Source of the DNA: Methanobrevibacter sp.
GTDB lineage: Archaea > Methanobacteriota > Methanobacteria > Methanobacteriales > Methanobacteriaceae
Direction: 5' to 3'
Length of the DNA: 50,743 nt
NCBI GenBank assembly: GCA_024689425.1
Contig: JAILDN010000027.1
Coordinates: 1-50,743, forward strand
Part shown: positions 9,276 to 18,200 of the stretch, piece after piece
How the letters are laid out: the number at the start of each line of letters is the position of its first letter
How positions within the stretch are numbered: position 1 is the first letter of the stretch
Program-made: the position numbers and the translations under genes
Notes under the pieces: model-generated
The model's input: only the letters and a program-made list of their open reading frames with translations
Told to the model about the DNA's origin: nothing
Database searches by the model: none

Positions 9276-10385
9276 ATGGGAATCGAAGATATTTTAATGC
9301 ATGATGAAAGTCTTTTTTCAAATATCAATGCTTTTGATCCAGATTATGTTCCTCCAAACTATAACTTTAGAGATAGTCAAATGGAGGCTATGGCTATAGC
9401 AATAAGGCCTGCAATGAGTGGAGGTCAGCCGTCTAATGCAGTGGTACTCGGTTCACCTGCAACCGGAAAAACAACAGCTATTAAAAAAATCTATGAATTG
9501 GTTGAGAAAAACACAGAAAAGGTTGTATGTGTTTATATTAACTGTCAGTTACACACTACAAGATTCGGAATCATTTCACAAATTCACAAAAAGATGTTTG
9601 GACACTTGCCTCCTGAAACCGGTGTTCCTTTCGCACGTGTCTATGATAAGGTAATGAAGGAACTTCAAAGAACCGGAAAATCATTAATACTGTCTTTGGA
9701 TGATGTAAATTATTTATTCCAGAGTAAAAATGCTAATAAACTATTTTATGATGTCTTAAGGGCATATGAAGAATATCCTGGGGTAAAAACAGCTATTTTT
9801 GCAATATTGTCTGATCTGGAATTTAAATATGTCTTTGATAAAAATGTGGATACAGTATTTATTCCACAGGAAATTACGTTCCCGCCTTATTCTTACTCAG
9901 AAATCGAAGATATCCTAAGGGATAGAGCAAAAGCAGGATTTTATCCTAATGTTTTAAGCGATGAAGTACTTGAAGAAATTGCAATGTATACCGTCGATAA
10001 CGGGGATTTAAGAACAGGAATTAACCTTTTAAGAAACTGCGGTAACATCGCCGAGGCAAATGCGTCACGAGAAATAACCATGGAACATTTCAATCAAGCT
10101 ATTGACTCCCTTGTTTCCGTCAATGTATTGCAGATATTGGATTCATTAACAGACATTGAAAGAAGCTTGCTGGAATTGATTGTTGACAGCAAAGAAAATG
10201 TCACTGCAGGTGAATTAGGTGAGGCTTTCCGTGAAAAAGAGAAAGTTAGTTATGCCTCATATAATAGAACTCTCGATAAATTAGAATTTGTACGTCTTAT
10301 TGATACAAAATATACAGGATCAGGAGTTAAAGGCAATTCACGTGAAATAATCCTTCGTTTTAATCCTGATGATTTTGATATTTAA
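9276..10385 (+). CDS. cdc6: Orc1/Cdc6 family replication initiator
   Basis: A 369-residue AAA+ protein that recognises archaeal replication origins and recruits MCM. Walker A is GSPATGKT (59-66), and Walker B is LILSLDDVN near residue 140. Sensor and arginine-finger regions follow, with GDLRTGINLLRNC in the lid. The C-terminal 90 or so residues form the winged helix that binds origin repeats. Archaeal origins often lie beside this gene. I looked for ORB-like repeats with a GAAAC core in the flanks and saw none, so I do not call an origin. Methanobacteriales usually carry two paralogues, and I cannot tell which this is. Confidence 0.92.
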   Translation: MGIEDILMHDESLFSNINAFDPDYVPPNYNFRDSQMEAMAIAIRPAMSGGQPSNAVVLGSPATGKTTAIKKIYELVEKNTEKVVCVYINCQLHTTRFGIISQIHKKMFGHLPPETGVPFARVYDKVMKELQRTGKSLILSLDDVNYLFQSKNANKLFYDVLRAYEEYPGVKTAIFAILSDLEFKYVFDKNVDTVFIPQEITFPPYSYSEIEDILRDRAKAGFYPNVLSDEVLEEIAMYTVDNGDLRTGINLLRNCGNIAEANASREITMEHFNQAIDSLVSVNVLQILDSLTDIERSLLELIVDSKENVTAGELGEAFREKEKVSYASYNRTLDKLEFVRLIDTKYTGSGVKGNSREIILRFNPDDFDI

Positions 10386-10421
10386 CCTGCATATTCTGCA
10401 TGGAAGTTAGTTTTGTATTTA

Positions 10422-10484
10422 ATTAGATTAATTGCATGATAAGCCCAAAGCATAATGTGTTAAAGGGTTTGGTATTAATCTAAT
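10422..10484. repeat. 10-bp inverted repeat just downstream of cdc6
   Basis: ATTAGATTAA (10422-10431) and its exact complement TTAATCTAAT (10475-10484) flank 43 bp that contain a smaller CCAAA/TTTGG pair. It lies 37 bp after the cdc6 stop. It could be a transcription end structure or a protein-binding site. There is no strong T tract directly after it. Confidence 0.5.
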
Positions 10485-10500
10485 CATACTTATTTTCCAT

Positions 10501-10680
10501 TTAAATAATATATGGATTTTGCGCTGTCGCTACGGAAAGCACAGAGAAAAGTAACACTAAAAATACTGCGAGCGTTACCATGCAAGCATTAAAATCGAGA
10601 TTTAAGTATTCTATTTCATCTCTTATTGAAGTCTTTTTTCTTAAGTCGGCTCTTTTTGTAGTATCTTTAATTCCAAACAT
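10501..10680 (-). CDS. Small single-pass membrane protein, unknown
   Basis: A 59-residue protein (starts MFGIKDTTKR). The N-terminal half is basic and charged, followed by one transmembrane helix of about 20 residues (MVTLAVFLVLLFSVLSVA) and a short tail. The ATG at 10680 follows GTGATGTGATG, which contains the GTGAT ribosome site. A longer frame reaching 10776 would start upstream of the likely promoter. It is divergent from the archease gene and shares its TATA region. No family recognised. Confidence 0.55.
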   Translation of the reverse strand: MFGIKDTTKRADLRKKTSIRDEIEYLNLDFNACMVTLAVFLVLLFSVLSVATAQNPYII

Positions 10681-10716
10681 AATCATCACATCACTATGTT
10701 TAAGGTTGTTGGGAAT

Positions 10717-10727
10717 CAATATATAAG
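10717..10727. promoter_or_regulatory. Shared TATA box between small membrane protein and archease genes
   Basis: AATATATAAGC reads as a TATA element on both strands. It lies 53 bp upstream of the archease ATG and 42 bp upstream of the divergent ATG at 10680. Both distances fit a start site about 25 bp from the box plus a short leader. Confidence 0.45.
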
Positions 10728-10774
10728 CAAAGAGATAGAGAGCATTTGATAAGTAATATTTCACAGGTAAAATC

Positions 10775-11197
10775 ATGAAAAAATTTGAATATTTTGACGT
10801 TACAGCAGATATCGGCTTTTATGCATTTGGGAATAATCTAAATGAGGCCTTTGAAAATGCGGGATTGGCAATGTTTAACATCATATCCAATACGGATAAT
10901 ATTGGCCAGGATAAATTACTAACGTTCGAAATAACCTCTGAAGATGAAGTTTCATTATTGTATGATTACTTGGAAGAGCTATTATTTTACCATGAGATTG
11001 AATTCGCTTTATTTTCAGATTTTGACGTGAAAATTAATAAGACTGGTGAAAACTATAATCTCACAGCAACAATTAAAGGTGAAGATATTGATTGGGACAA
11101 GCATGAAAGAAATTGTGAGATTAAAGCAATTACTTTCCACCAGATGGTAGTTAAAAAAAGCGACATTGTATGTCTAAAGGCAATCGTTGACTTGTAA
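10775..11197 (+). CDS. Archease, RtcB activating factor
   Basis: A 140-residue protein of the archease family, which speeds guanylylation of the RNA ligase RtcB in tRNA splicing and RNA repair. The N-terminal DVTADIGFYAFG is the family motif (usually DHTADIG; here His is Val). EDEVSLLYDYLEELLF and KAITFHQMVVKK follow, and the C-terminus ends in IVDL with the conserved metal-binding Asp. rtcB lies two genes downstream, and the linkage supports the function. Confidence 0.88.
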   Translation: MKKFEYFDVTADIGFYAFGNNLNEAFENAGLAMFNIISNTDNIGQDKLLTFEITSEDEVSLLYDYLEELLFYHEIEFALFSDFDVKINKTGENYNLTATIKGEDIDWDKHERNCEIKAITFHQMVVKKSDIVCLKAIVDL

Positions 11198-11230
11198 ATT
11201 ATAAATAATATGCAAAACAAATAGTTTAGT

Positions 11231-11551
11231 ATGAAAAAAATTAAGTCAACATCTAGATTATTTGAACAAATTTTAGGTTTAATCGGTTCATTTTTAAGCA
11301 TTATATCTGGATCATTCATATTATTTATAGAAAGTGGAGGCCATCAAGGAAACTCAACTGTAGCAATACTTGCTATTATAGGTTCCTTTTTAGGATTCAT
11401 ATCTTCATTTTACGTAAATAAAGATTTGGAAGCTGCAGGTGTTGGATTTATCATCGCCGCCATTTTAATATTAATGGGAACACCACGTTTAGGAATATTT
11501 GGTTCTTTAATTATTTTAATTGCAGGTATATCTGCATTATTCAGAAAATAA
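11231..11551 (+). CDS. DUF4064-type small membrane protein
   Basis: A 106-residue protein with four hydrophobic helices and a short basic N-terminus ([19 protein letters not shown]). The helix pattern and Gly-rich turns fit the DUF4064 family of archaeal and Firmicute membrane proteins. Function unknown. It lies between archease and rtcB on the same strand, 33 bp after archease, but there is no evidence that it takes part in RNA ligation. Confidence 0.6.
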   Translation: MKKIKSTSRLFEQILGLIGSFLSIISGSFILFIESGGHQGNSTVAILAIIGSFLGFISSFYVNKDLEAAGVGFIIAAILILMGTPRLGIFGSLIILIAGISALFRK

Positions 11552-11622
11552 TTTCTTTTTTTACAATAAATTATTTTAATGATTTTTTTAAAATATTAAA
11601 ACATAATAAACTCGTGATTTTT

Positions 11623-13071
11623 ATGACTATTAAAGACGAAATTAAAAAGATTAGGGATAATGTTTATGAAATTCCTGGAAGCTATAATCGAAGAATGAGG
11701 GCTTCCGGAAAATTATATATTGATGATGAAAGCTTTGATGCGCTTGAGGAGGGTGCAGTTGAACAGATTGTTAATGTTGCATGCTTACCGGGAGTATTTA
11801 GATACTCAATAGGTTTGCCGGATATTCACTTTGGATATGGATTTCCAATCGGTGGAGTAGCTGCATTCAACACAAGAAACGGTATTGTATCTCCTGGAGG
11901 AGTCGGTTTTGACATTAACTGTGGTGTTAGGTTAATCAAATCCAATTTGCGTATTGAAGACATTGAAGAACATTTGGATGAGCTTGTAGACTCCTTATTT
12001 AAAAACATTCCATCAGGCGTTGGAAGCAAAGGAAAAGTAAGGTTAAGCGAGGAAGACATCAACGATGTCCTTGATTACGGCGCCGAATGGGCTGTTGAAA
12101 ACGGCTATGGATGGAGTGAAGATTTGGAAGTTCTAGAAGAAAATGGAAGAATCAAAGCTGCAGATTCATCAAAAGTCAGTGATAAAGCTAAAAAAAGAGG
12201 AATTCCACAACTTGGTTCCCTAGGTTCTGGAAATCACTTTTTAGAAATTCAAGTGGTCGATGAAATATACAATGAAAAGGTGGCTGAAGTTTACGGCCTT
12301 GAAAAGGGAATGATTGTCATCATGATTCATTCAGGATCCCGTGGCTGCGGACACCAGGTATGTTCCGATTACTTGAGGTTAATGGATAAGGCTTATAAAA
12401 ATTACAAAATCGATATTGCAGATAGGCAACTGGCCTGTGCACCCCTAGATTCCAAGGAAGCACAAAATTATCTTAAGGCAATGTATGCAGCGGCCAATTA
12501 TGCATGGGCAAACAGGCAAATGATGACTCATTGGATTCGTGAAACCTTTGAAAACGTATTGGGTAAATCCGCACGTGATATGGATATGCAAATTGTCTAT
12601 GATGTAGCCCACAACATTGCAAAAGAGGAAACTCATGATTTCAAAGGAAGAGACATGGAATTATTGGTCCACAGAAAAGGTGCGACACGTGCATTCGGTC
12701 CTGGACGTGAAGAAGTTCCTTTGAAATACCGGGAAGTGGGCCAACCTGTTTTAATTCCTGGAACGATGGGAACCGCATCATATGTATTGCACGGAACTGA
12801 TGTCGCAATGGAAGAGACTTTCGGTTCAACAGCACATGGTGCGGGCAGAGTATTGTCCCGTTCACAAGCTAAAAAAGATTATAATCCTGACGAAATCGTA
12901 AGCAATATGGAGAACAATGGAATTAAAATCAAAGCAACCTCTAAAAATGTCATTGCAGAAGAAGCTCCTGGAGCATATAAAGATGTTGACAGCGTAGTTC
13001 GTGTATCTGATTCAACAGGTATTGCAAAATTGGTTGCAAAAGTAAAACCATTAGCAGTTACAAAAGGATGA
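11623..13071 (+). CDS. rtcB: RNA-splicing ligase RtcB
   Basis: A 482-residue 3'-phosphate/5'-OH RNA ligase that joins tRNA exons with GTP and Mn2+. Metal and guanylate sites are visible: [12 protein letters not shown] (Cys and Asp ligands), [34 protein letters not shown] and [11 protein letters not shown]. The C-terminal [13 protein letters not shown] matches the segment that carries the guanylylated His (here in the STAHGAGR context). No intein is present. A GTG at 11614 is in frame but forms the GTGAT ribosome site for the ATG at 11623, so the ATG is the better start. Downstream mtnP begins 4 bp after the stop. Confidence 0.95.
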   Translation: MTIKDEIKKIRDNVYEIPGSYNRRMRASGKLYIDDESFDALEEGAVEQIVNVACLPGVFRYSIGLPDIHFGYGFPIGGVAAFNTRNGIVSPGGVGFDINCGVRLIKSNLRIEDIEEHLDELVDSLFKNIPSGVGSKGKVRLSEEDINDVLDYGAEWAVENGYGWSEDLEVLEENGRIKAADSSKVSDKAKKRGIPQLGSLGSGNHFLEIQVVDEIYNEKVAEVYGLEKGMIVIMIHSGSRGCGHQVCSDYLRLMDKAYKNYKIDIADRQLACAPLDSKEAQNYLKAMYAAANYAWANRQMMTHWIRETFENVLGKSARDMDMQIVYDVAHNIAKEETHDFKGRDMELLVHRKGATRAFGPGREEVPLKYREVGQPVLIPGTMGTASYVLHGTDVAMEETFGSTAHGAGRVLSRSQAKKDYNPDEIVSNMENNGIKIKATSKNVIAEEAPGAYKDVDSVVRVSDSTGIAKLVAKVKPLAVTKG

Positions 13072-13075
13072 TTAA

Positions 13076-13831
13076 ATGATTGGAATTATTGGTGGAAGTG
13101 GGGTTTACGAAATAACCTCCCAAGCAGACAATGTGGATAAGAAAATAGTCAAAACAGATTACGGGGAAGTGGAAGTATCTATTTTAGATATTTTCTCAAA
13201 AAAAGTTGCATTTATCCCAAGGCATGCTTCAAGTCACAGTATCCCGCCACACAAGATTAATTTCAGAGCCAATATTGATGCACTAAAGAATGTTGGAGTA
13301 ACCCAAATCATTGCAACAAACTCTGTCGGGTCCATGAATTTGGAAATGCCTCTTGGATCATTTGTCATACCTGACGATTTTCTCGATTTTTCTGAAAACC
13401 GCGAAAAAACATTCTATGAAGATAAAGTTGTCCATATCGATGTAACTCAGCCATATTGTCCTCATTTAAGGGATGTTTTGGCCAAATCCGGTGATGTGAT
13501 ACTTGGAGGAACATATGTTTGTACTCAAGGCCCAAGATTTGAAACCCCTGCGGAGATAAAAATGTTTAAGCTATTGGGTGGAGATTTGGTTGGAATGACT
13601 GGACTGCCGGAAGTAACCCTGGCACGTGAGAGGGAAATGTGCTATAATTCAATTTGTATTGTTTCTAATTATGCATCAGGAATTTCAGACTCCGAATTAA
13701 CCATTGATGAAGTGTTTGAAATGGTTAAGGGACTTGAAAAAGATCTTCTTGAATTAATTTATAATTTCATTAAAAATTGCGAAGACACAGATTGCATGTG
13801 TCATCACGCCCTAGATGGCGCAGAAGTTTAA
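13076..13831 (+). CDS. mtnP: S-methyl-5'-thioadenosine/thioinosine phosphorylase family
   Basis: A 251-residue PNP/MTAP family protein. IIGGSGVYEI is the phosphate-binding loop, PRHASSHSIPPHKINFRAN is the conserved phosphate and ribose region, and TNSVGSMN and VCTQGPRFETPAE complete the active site. GMTGLPEVTLARE lines the base site. In methanogens this family includes S-methyl-5'-thioinosine phosphorylase acting after MTA deaminase, so hypoxanthine-type substrates are as likely as MTA. It closely follows rtcB and precedes the NifX-like gene by 11 bp. Confidence 0.85.
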   Translation: MIGIIGGSGVYEITSQADNVDKKIVKTDYGEVEVSILDIFSKKVAFIPRHASSHSIPPHKINFRANIDALKNVGVTQIIATNSVGSMNLEMPLGSFVIPDDFLDFSENREKTFYEDKVVHIDVTQPYCPHLRDVLAKSGDVILGGTYVCTQGPRFETPAEIKMFKLLGGDLVGMTGLPEVTLAREREMCYNSICIVSNYASGISDSELTIDEVFEMVKGLEKDLLELIYNFIKNCEDTDCMCHHALDGAEV

Positions 13832-13842
13832 AAGGTGAAAAT

Positions 13843-14166
13843 ATGAAAATTGCAGTTGTATCCTCAAATGGTAAAGATGTAGATTTGCATTTGGGAAAAG
13901 GAAATTCATTATATATTTATGAATATGGGGAAGATGATTTAACTTTTGTTGAACACAGAGAAGTCGACATAGACCTTGAAAGCAAACATCAAGGAAGTAA
14001 AGTAATTGAAGCATGCGAAGACTGTGATGTCATTATCGCTGCTCAGTACGGTTTTAAATCAAAAGTTAAAGCAGACGAGTTAAAAATCAAATTAGTTATG
14101 GATGAAGGATCTGTCGATGAAGTATTGAAAAGATATATTGACCATTATAACTTCATGAAAAAATAA
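13843..14166 (+). CDS. NifX/NifB-type dinitrogenase iron-molybdenum cofactor domain protein
   Basis: A 107-residue protein with the fold of the Nitro_FeMo-Co family: MKIAVVSSNGKDVDLHLGKG at the start and VIIAAQYGFKSKVKADELKIKLVMDEG toward the end. Stand-alone members are common in methanogens without nitrogenase and are thought to carry or sense Fe-S or metal clusters. The ATG at 13843 has an AAAGGTGAAA ribosome site; a longer frame reaching back into mtnP is an artefact. Last gene of the rtcB run, followed by a hairpin terminator. Confidence 0.72.
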   Translation: MKIAVVSSNGKDVDLHLGKGNSLYIYEYGEDDLTFVEHREVDIDLESKHQGSKVIEACEDCDVIIAAQYGFKSKVKADELKIKLVMDEGSVDEVLKRYIDHYNFMKK

Positions 14167-14172
14167 AATGTT

Positions 14173-14209
14173 TCACAAGCCATTTAAGGCAAGTGATACA
14201 TATTTTTTT
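14173..14209 (+). terminator. Hairpin plus U-tract terminator
   Basis: TCAC-aa-GCC-ATTTAA-GGC-aa-GTGA (14173-14196) forms a stem with a symmetric AA/AA internal loop, followed by a run of seven T (14203-14209). It lies 7 bp after the NifX-like stop. Confidence 0.6.
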
Positions 14210-14311
14210 AATTCTTTCTGTTATCCAAATCTACATTTTTAATTATATTTTTGCGTAAACTTTAAGAATATTAAAAAAAGTTTTATTTAATACTGTAAAA
14301 ATAATATTAGT

Positions 14312-15007
14312 ATGCCTAATATTGATTGGTTTAAATTTGAGAATAAAGATTATGATTTTCCATTCTATAATAATAATCCTAAAATATCAAAAATAGGGTG
14401 GGTCGTTTTATTTTTTGCACTTTTCGTTGGGATTTTCCTGCAGGTAATTCCTGAGTCTGAACTTTTAGGAGAATTTCTTTTTTGTGCTGTTCCTTTAATT
14501 GCAGTATTGTACTATTTAAGATGGGATATTAAAGCTATTATTCGAAAACCTAAAGCTAAGGAAGTAGGTTTGGCGATATTGCTTTTTGTTTGTTACATAA
14601 TTTACACAATAGGGACTGACCCATTTTTAAGCATGTTGGGATTAGTTGAGACTCCACCCGTAGATTTAAATACAATCACGATTTTCTCATTTTTTCCATT
14701 AATTTTCACCGTTATGGGTGAAGAGATATTAAAATTTATTCCATTCATATTTGTCATGCGTTTAACATATAAGTTCTCAGATAATCGTAAATTATCGATT
14801 ATACTGGCAATGTTAACTATTATGGTATTTTTTGGACTAATGCATGCAATGGATGTGGAATCAATAATCCCTGCCATAATTGTACAAGGTTTTGGATCAA
14901 TATTTGAATTTTATGGATATATAAAAACTAAAAATATTTTAATTCCATACATTACGCATTTATGTACAGATGTATTTTTATATACTATTATTTTGTGGGC
15001 ACTTTGA
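14312..15007 (+). CDS. CPBP family intramembrane metalloprotease
   Basis: A 231-residue protein with about seven transmembrane helices. It carries the CPBP/Abi signature: Glu137-Glu138 in GEEILKF, His178 in FFGLMHA, and THLCTD (His216, Asp220) near the C-terminus. These align with the three motifs of the CAAX-prenyl protease and bacteriocin-processing family. Substrates are unknown in archaea. The N-terminal 30 residues are cytosolic and aromatic-rich. It appears monocistronic. Confidence 0.7.
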   Translation: MPNIDWFKFENKDYDFPFYNNNPKISKIGWVVLFFALFVGIFLQVIPESELLGEFLFCAVPLIAVLYYLRWDIKAIIRKPKAKEVGLAILLFVCYIIYTIGTDPFLSMLGLVETPPVDLNTITIFSFFPLIFTVMGEEILKFIPFIFVMRLTYKFSDNRKLSIILAMLTIMVFFGLMHAMDVESIIPAIIVQGFGSIFEFYGYIKTKNILIPYITHLCTDVFLYTIILWAL

Positions 15008-15047
15008 GAAATGAAAAAAATATTTTTACTTTCATTTTTCAATAATA

Positions 15048-15055
15048 TTTATATA
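15048..15055 (+). promoter_or_regulatory. Strong TATA box with no gene in the expected place
   Basis: TTTATATA followed by CC. It sits 274 bp upstream of the eS1 start and too far away to serve it, because eS1 has its own TATA at 15285. The predicted start site near 15078 opens onto a hairpin-rich non-coding stretch. Confidence 0.45.
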
Positions 15056-15077
15056 CCATGAATATAAAAAGTAATAG

Positions 15078-15215
15078 TAACCTTTATGGGCGGGTTTTAA
15101 TTAAATAAAACTTAATTACAAATTATTCTTTAAATAACGTGAGAAGAACTCACAATAGTCAAATAAGAGATTATAGAACTATAATCTGTTATAAATTCAT
15201 TTTATAGATTATTTT
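15078..15215 (+). ncRNA. Candidate structured non-coding RNA upstream of eS1
   Basis: Between the CPBP stop and eS1 (314 bp) I see no coding frame but several hairpins. GTGAG-AAGAA-CTCAC lies at 15139-15153. AGATTATAG-AA-CTATAATCT, a 9-bp perfect stem, lies at 15168-15187. A competing hairpin, AATCT-gtt-ATAAA paired with TTTAT-AGATT (15183-15210), reuses the 3' arm of the previous one. A good TATA box sits about 25 bp before the proposed 5' end. Boundaries are guesses. It could instead be a long alternative leader of eS1. Confidence 0.3.
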
Positions 15216-15284
15216 ATGTAAGATTAATAAAATACTCTATCTATGGACTATTTTTCAAAATTAAAAGGCTATACGCTAAATTAC

Positions 15285-15296
15285 AATATAAATATT
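15285..15296 (+). promoter_or_regulatory. TATA box of the eS1 gene
   Basis: AATATAAATATT lies 26-37 bp upstream of the eS1 ATG. The start site is therefore expected a few bases before the ribosome site GGTTGAT, giving a very short leader. Confidence 0.5.
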
Positions 15297-15321
15297 TTAA
15301 AATTAAAAAACGGTTGATATA

Positions 15322-15902
15322 ATGGCAAAGGCAAAATCAAGACGTAGAGTACGTGACACTTGGAAAGAAAAATCATGGTATACTATTAAAACACCATTAA
15401 TGTTTGAAGAAAAAGAAATTGGAGAAACTCCAGCTAAAGACGCAGACCTCTTAATCGGAAGAGGCGTAGAAGTTACAATGAGGGAATTGACTGGTGACTT
15501 CTCAAAACAATACATCAAACTCAGATTTGAAATTGATAATGTTGCAGGAGATGTTGCAACTACCAAATTCACAGGTCACAAAACCACTACTGATTACGTA
15601 AGAAGTATGATAGAAGAGGAACATCCAGAATCGATGCTTCCACTATTGTAGAAACTAAAGATGATCGTAGAATTAAACTTCATGTTCTCGCAGTAACTAT
15701 CAGAAGAGCTAAATCTTCCCAACAAAAATACATGAGACAAGTAATTGAAGACTTACTCAAAGAAACCGCTGCTGAAAGGACTTATGAAGAATTAGTAAAA
15801 TCTTCTGTCAACGGTAAATTAGCATCTGAAATTTACCACACAGCTAAAAAAATCTACCCACTTAAAAGAGTGGAAATTATCAAAAGTAAAGTAATCAAAT
15901 AG
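15322..15902 (+). pseudogene. rps3ae: Ribosomal protein eS1 (S3Ae), reading frame broken by a one-base deletion
   Basis: The first 97 codons (MAKAKSRRRVRDTW... to RSMI) are a perfect eS1 N-terminus. The frame then reads EEEHPES and stops at 15651. Restoring one A after position 15612 gives RRGTSRIDASTIVETKDDRRIKL and continues in frame to the TAG at 15900-15902, making a full-length protein of 193 residues that ends VEIIKSKVIK. Both halves look conserved with normal codon use. eS1 is an essential part of the small subunit platform, so a sequencing or assembly indel is most likely. The junction lacks a canonical slippery heptamer for -1 frameshifting. A poly-T terminator follows. Confidence 0.9.
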
Positions 15903-15908
15903 GATTGC

Positions 15909-15942
15909 TTTTCTATTTTTCTTTTTTTATTATTTTTTATAT
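15909..15942 (+). terminator. Poly-T terminator after eS1
   Basis: A dense pyrimidine tract with T runs of four to seven begins 6 bp after the eS1 stop. No hairpin precedes it. This is the classical archaeal T-tract type. Confidence 0.6.
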
Positions 15943-16007
15943 TACTTTAAAGCATTTTTTTAAATACTTTTTTATACCTTTAAATAGATATATTACTAGT
16001 GATTAGT

Positions 16008-16700
16008 ATGGAATCTGTTATGATTAATTGGGGTTATGTTCTTGCTTTATTTATTTTGGGCATAATAACTTACAAAAGAAATGCACTTGACTTGCTCGGT
16101 TCCCTAACAATGGTTTTAATGGGAATAATTATCATATTTTCAGCTGGTGCTAATTGGTTGTTACTTTTAGTCATATTCCTTATAATGACATTACTTGCAA
16201 CCAGATATTCCAGAGCATATAAGCGCTCTTTAGGAGAATATGAAGGAAGAAGATCTTCTAAAAATGTTATTTCAAATGGTGTTGTAGCATTTATGATGGC
16301 TGCATTTGGAGGTTATTATTTGCCATTAGTGGGAGGATTTGTTGGAGCTATTGCAACAGCAACAGCAGACACTTTAGCTTCCGAAATCGGTGTTTTACAG
16401 CAACCTAGATTAATTACCACATTCCAAAAAGTTGATCCTGGAACTAATGGTGCGGTATCCGTTTTAGGGACTGCTGTTGGAATTATTGGAGCATTTATCA
16501 TTGGTGTATCTGCATTCTTATTAGGAATCGTTCCAAATCCACTATCAGCTATTGTCGTTTCTGTTATCTCAGGAACTGTAGGATGTTTTATGGATAGTTT
16601 CCTTGGAGCTACTTTTGAAAGGGCAGAAATGCTAACAAATGAACATGTTAATTTAATCGCATCAATAACCGGTGCCATTGTTGGAATTTTACTTATCTAA
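16008..16700 (+). CDS. DUF92 (TIGR00297) integral membrane protein
   Basis: A 230-residue protein with six or seven transmembrane helices. The Gly-rich segments GGFVGAIATATADTLASEIG and DPGTNGAVSVLGT are the conserved polar patches of DUF92. Plant VTE6, a phytyl-phosphate kinase, belongs to this family, so an isoprenyl-phosphate kinase role in archaeal lipid or salvage metabolism is a fair inference. A GTG at 15999 forms the GTGAT ribosome site for the ATG at 16008, which I take as the start. About 250 bp of AT-rich DNA without visible genes follows. Confidence 0.75.
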   Translation: MESVMINWGYVLALFILGIITYKRNALDLLGSLTMVLMGIIIIFSAGANWLLLLVIFLIMTLLATRYSRAYKRSLGEYEGRRSSKNVISNGVVAFMMAAFGGYYLPLVGGFVGAIATATADTLASEIGVLQQPRLITTFQKVDPGTNGAVSVLGTAVGIIGAFIIGVSAFLLGIVPNPLSAIVVSVISGTVGCFMDSFLGATFERAEMLTNEHVNLIASITGAIVGILLI

Positions 16701-16898
16701 TGTGTTCTTGTTGTTCCGGTATCTAAAAATATCATTCAATCACCAATTATTTCGAGTTTTTCTAATAACTCTTCAAATTACACTGTTTTTTATATTTCCT
16801 CAATTTTAACCTCTAACTTCAGTCATGCTCCAAATTTAATTCTTATAAAATAGAACACTTATCTAATCATTGTTTCTAATACTAGGTTGAATATTAAA

Positions 16899-16906
16899 TT
16901 ATATAT
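16899..16906 (+). promoter_or_regulatory. TATA box of apgM
   Basis: TTATATAT lies 46-53 bp upstream of the GTG start at 16952. It also argues against any start before about 16925, because translation cannot begin upstream of the transcript. Confidence 0.5.
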
Positions 16907-16951
16907 CTATTGAAAACCAAAATTAATAATGTATATTTTCAAGGTGATATT

Positions 16952-18190
16952 GTGAAGGGAATTGTATTAATTATGGATGGTATGGGTGACCGTCCTTTAA
17001 AAGAACTTAACAATCAAACTCCTCTTCAGGCCGCAAATACTCCAAATATGGATAGAATGGCTAAAGAGGGAATTACAGGTATTATGGATTCAATAGCTCC
17101 GGGAATTATCCCTGGAAGTGATACTGCACACCTTTCTATTTTAGGTTATAATCCATATGAGGTATATACTGGAAGAGGCCCATTTGAAGCCAATGGTGTG
17201 GGTGTAGATGTACTTCCGGGAGACATTGCATTCAGATGTAATTTCTCAACTGCAGATGAAGATTTAATCGTTACTGACAGACGTGCAGGAAGAATCAAAG
17301 AAGGAACTAAGGAAATCGTTGATGTATTGAACACAATGGTTTTGGATGATTATCCTGATATCAAGATTATTTTTAAAGAATCCACTGGTCACAGAGCGGT
17401 TTTAGTTTTAAGAGGCGAGGGCTTGTCAGATAAGGTGAGTGACGCTGATCCTAAAGTTGAAGGAAATAAACCTAAGGAAGTCAAGGATTTAGACGGCTCT
17501 GCTGAAGCTGAAAAAACTGCAGACATATTGAACCAGTTAGTTGTAAAATCATATGAAATGGTTAAAGACCACCCAGTCAACGTAAAAAGAATTGAAGAGG
17601 GCGAACCTCCAGCAAATATAATCATTCCTCGTGGTGCAGGTGAAGTGCCTGTTGTAGAATCATTGAATGAAAAATATGAAGTTAACTCTGCATGTATTGC
17701 AGAAACGGGCCTTATCATGGGTATTGGAAGATTTGCAGGAATGGATATTATTGAAATGGAGGATGTAACTGGTGGAATCGACACTAATTTGGATAATATC
17801 CGTGACACCATCATCGACCAGGTTAAAAACTCAGACCATGACTTTTTCCTGATAAACATTGACGGTGCCGATGAAGCGGGCCACGATGGCCAAACAAAAG
17901 AGAAAAAGGAATTCATTGAAAAGGTAGATGAAGTCGTAATGAGTGAGCTTATAAAACTCGAAGATGTTTATATTTTCTTAACAGCAGACCATTCAACTCC
18001 AATTTCAGTCATGAACCACTCCGGTGATCCGGTACCAGTTATTATTCGTGGTCCTGAAGTAAGGGTGGATGATGTAGAAGAATTCTCAGAAGTTGCCTGT
18101 GCAAAAGGAGGACTTAACAGGATTCGTGGAAGTGACGTTATGAATATCATGATGGATTTAATGAACTATGCACATAAATTCGGAGCTTAA
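16952..18190 (+). CDS. apgM: 2,3-bisphosphoglycerate-independent phosphoglycerate mutase, archaeal type
   Basis: A 412-residue alkaline-phosphatase-superfamily enzyme interconverting 3- and 2-phosphoglycerate in glycolysis and gluconeogenesis. MDGMGDRP holds the first metal Asp, [13 protein letters not shown] contains the Ser nucleophile, and the metal ligands [10 protein letters not shown] and TADHSTP come near the C-terminus. The start is a GTG behind AAGGTGATAT; a longer frame beginning at a TTG at 16910 would lie before the promoter. glmM starts 10 bp after the stop, forming an operon. Confidence 0.92.
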   Translation: MKGIVLIMDGMGDRPLKELNNQTPLQAANTPNMDRMAKEGITGIMDSIAPGIIPGSDTAHLSILGYNPYEVYTGRGPFEANGVGVDVLPGDIAFRCNFSTADEDLIVTDRRAGRIKEGTKEIVDVLNTMVLDDYPDIKIIFKESTGHRAVLVLRGEGLSDKVSDADPKVEGNKPKEVKDLDGSAEAEKTADILNQLVVKSYEMVKDHPVNVKRIEEGEPPANIIIPRGAGEVPVVESLNEKYEVNSACIAETGLIMGIGRFAGMDIIEMEDVTGGIDTNLDNIRDTIIDQVKNSDHDFFLINIDGADEAGHDGQTKEKKEFIEKVDEVVMSELIKLEDVYIFLTADHSTPISVMNHSGDPVPVIIRGPEVRVDDVEEFSEVACAKGGLNRIRGSDVMNIMMDLMNYAHKFGA

Positions 18191-18200
18191 GGTGATTTAA

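Noticed and set aside
13777-14166. NifX-like gene starting inside mtnP
   Set aside because: The first 22 residues are Arg-rich antiframe product of mtnP; the ATG at 13843 has a proper ribosome site.
15607-15651. Programmed -1 frameshift in eS1
   Set aside because: No slippery XXXYYYZ heptamer or downstream pseudoknot is visible. An indel error is simpler, though not excluded.
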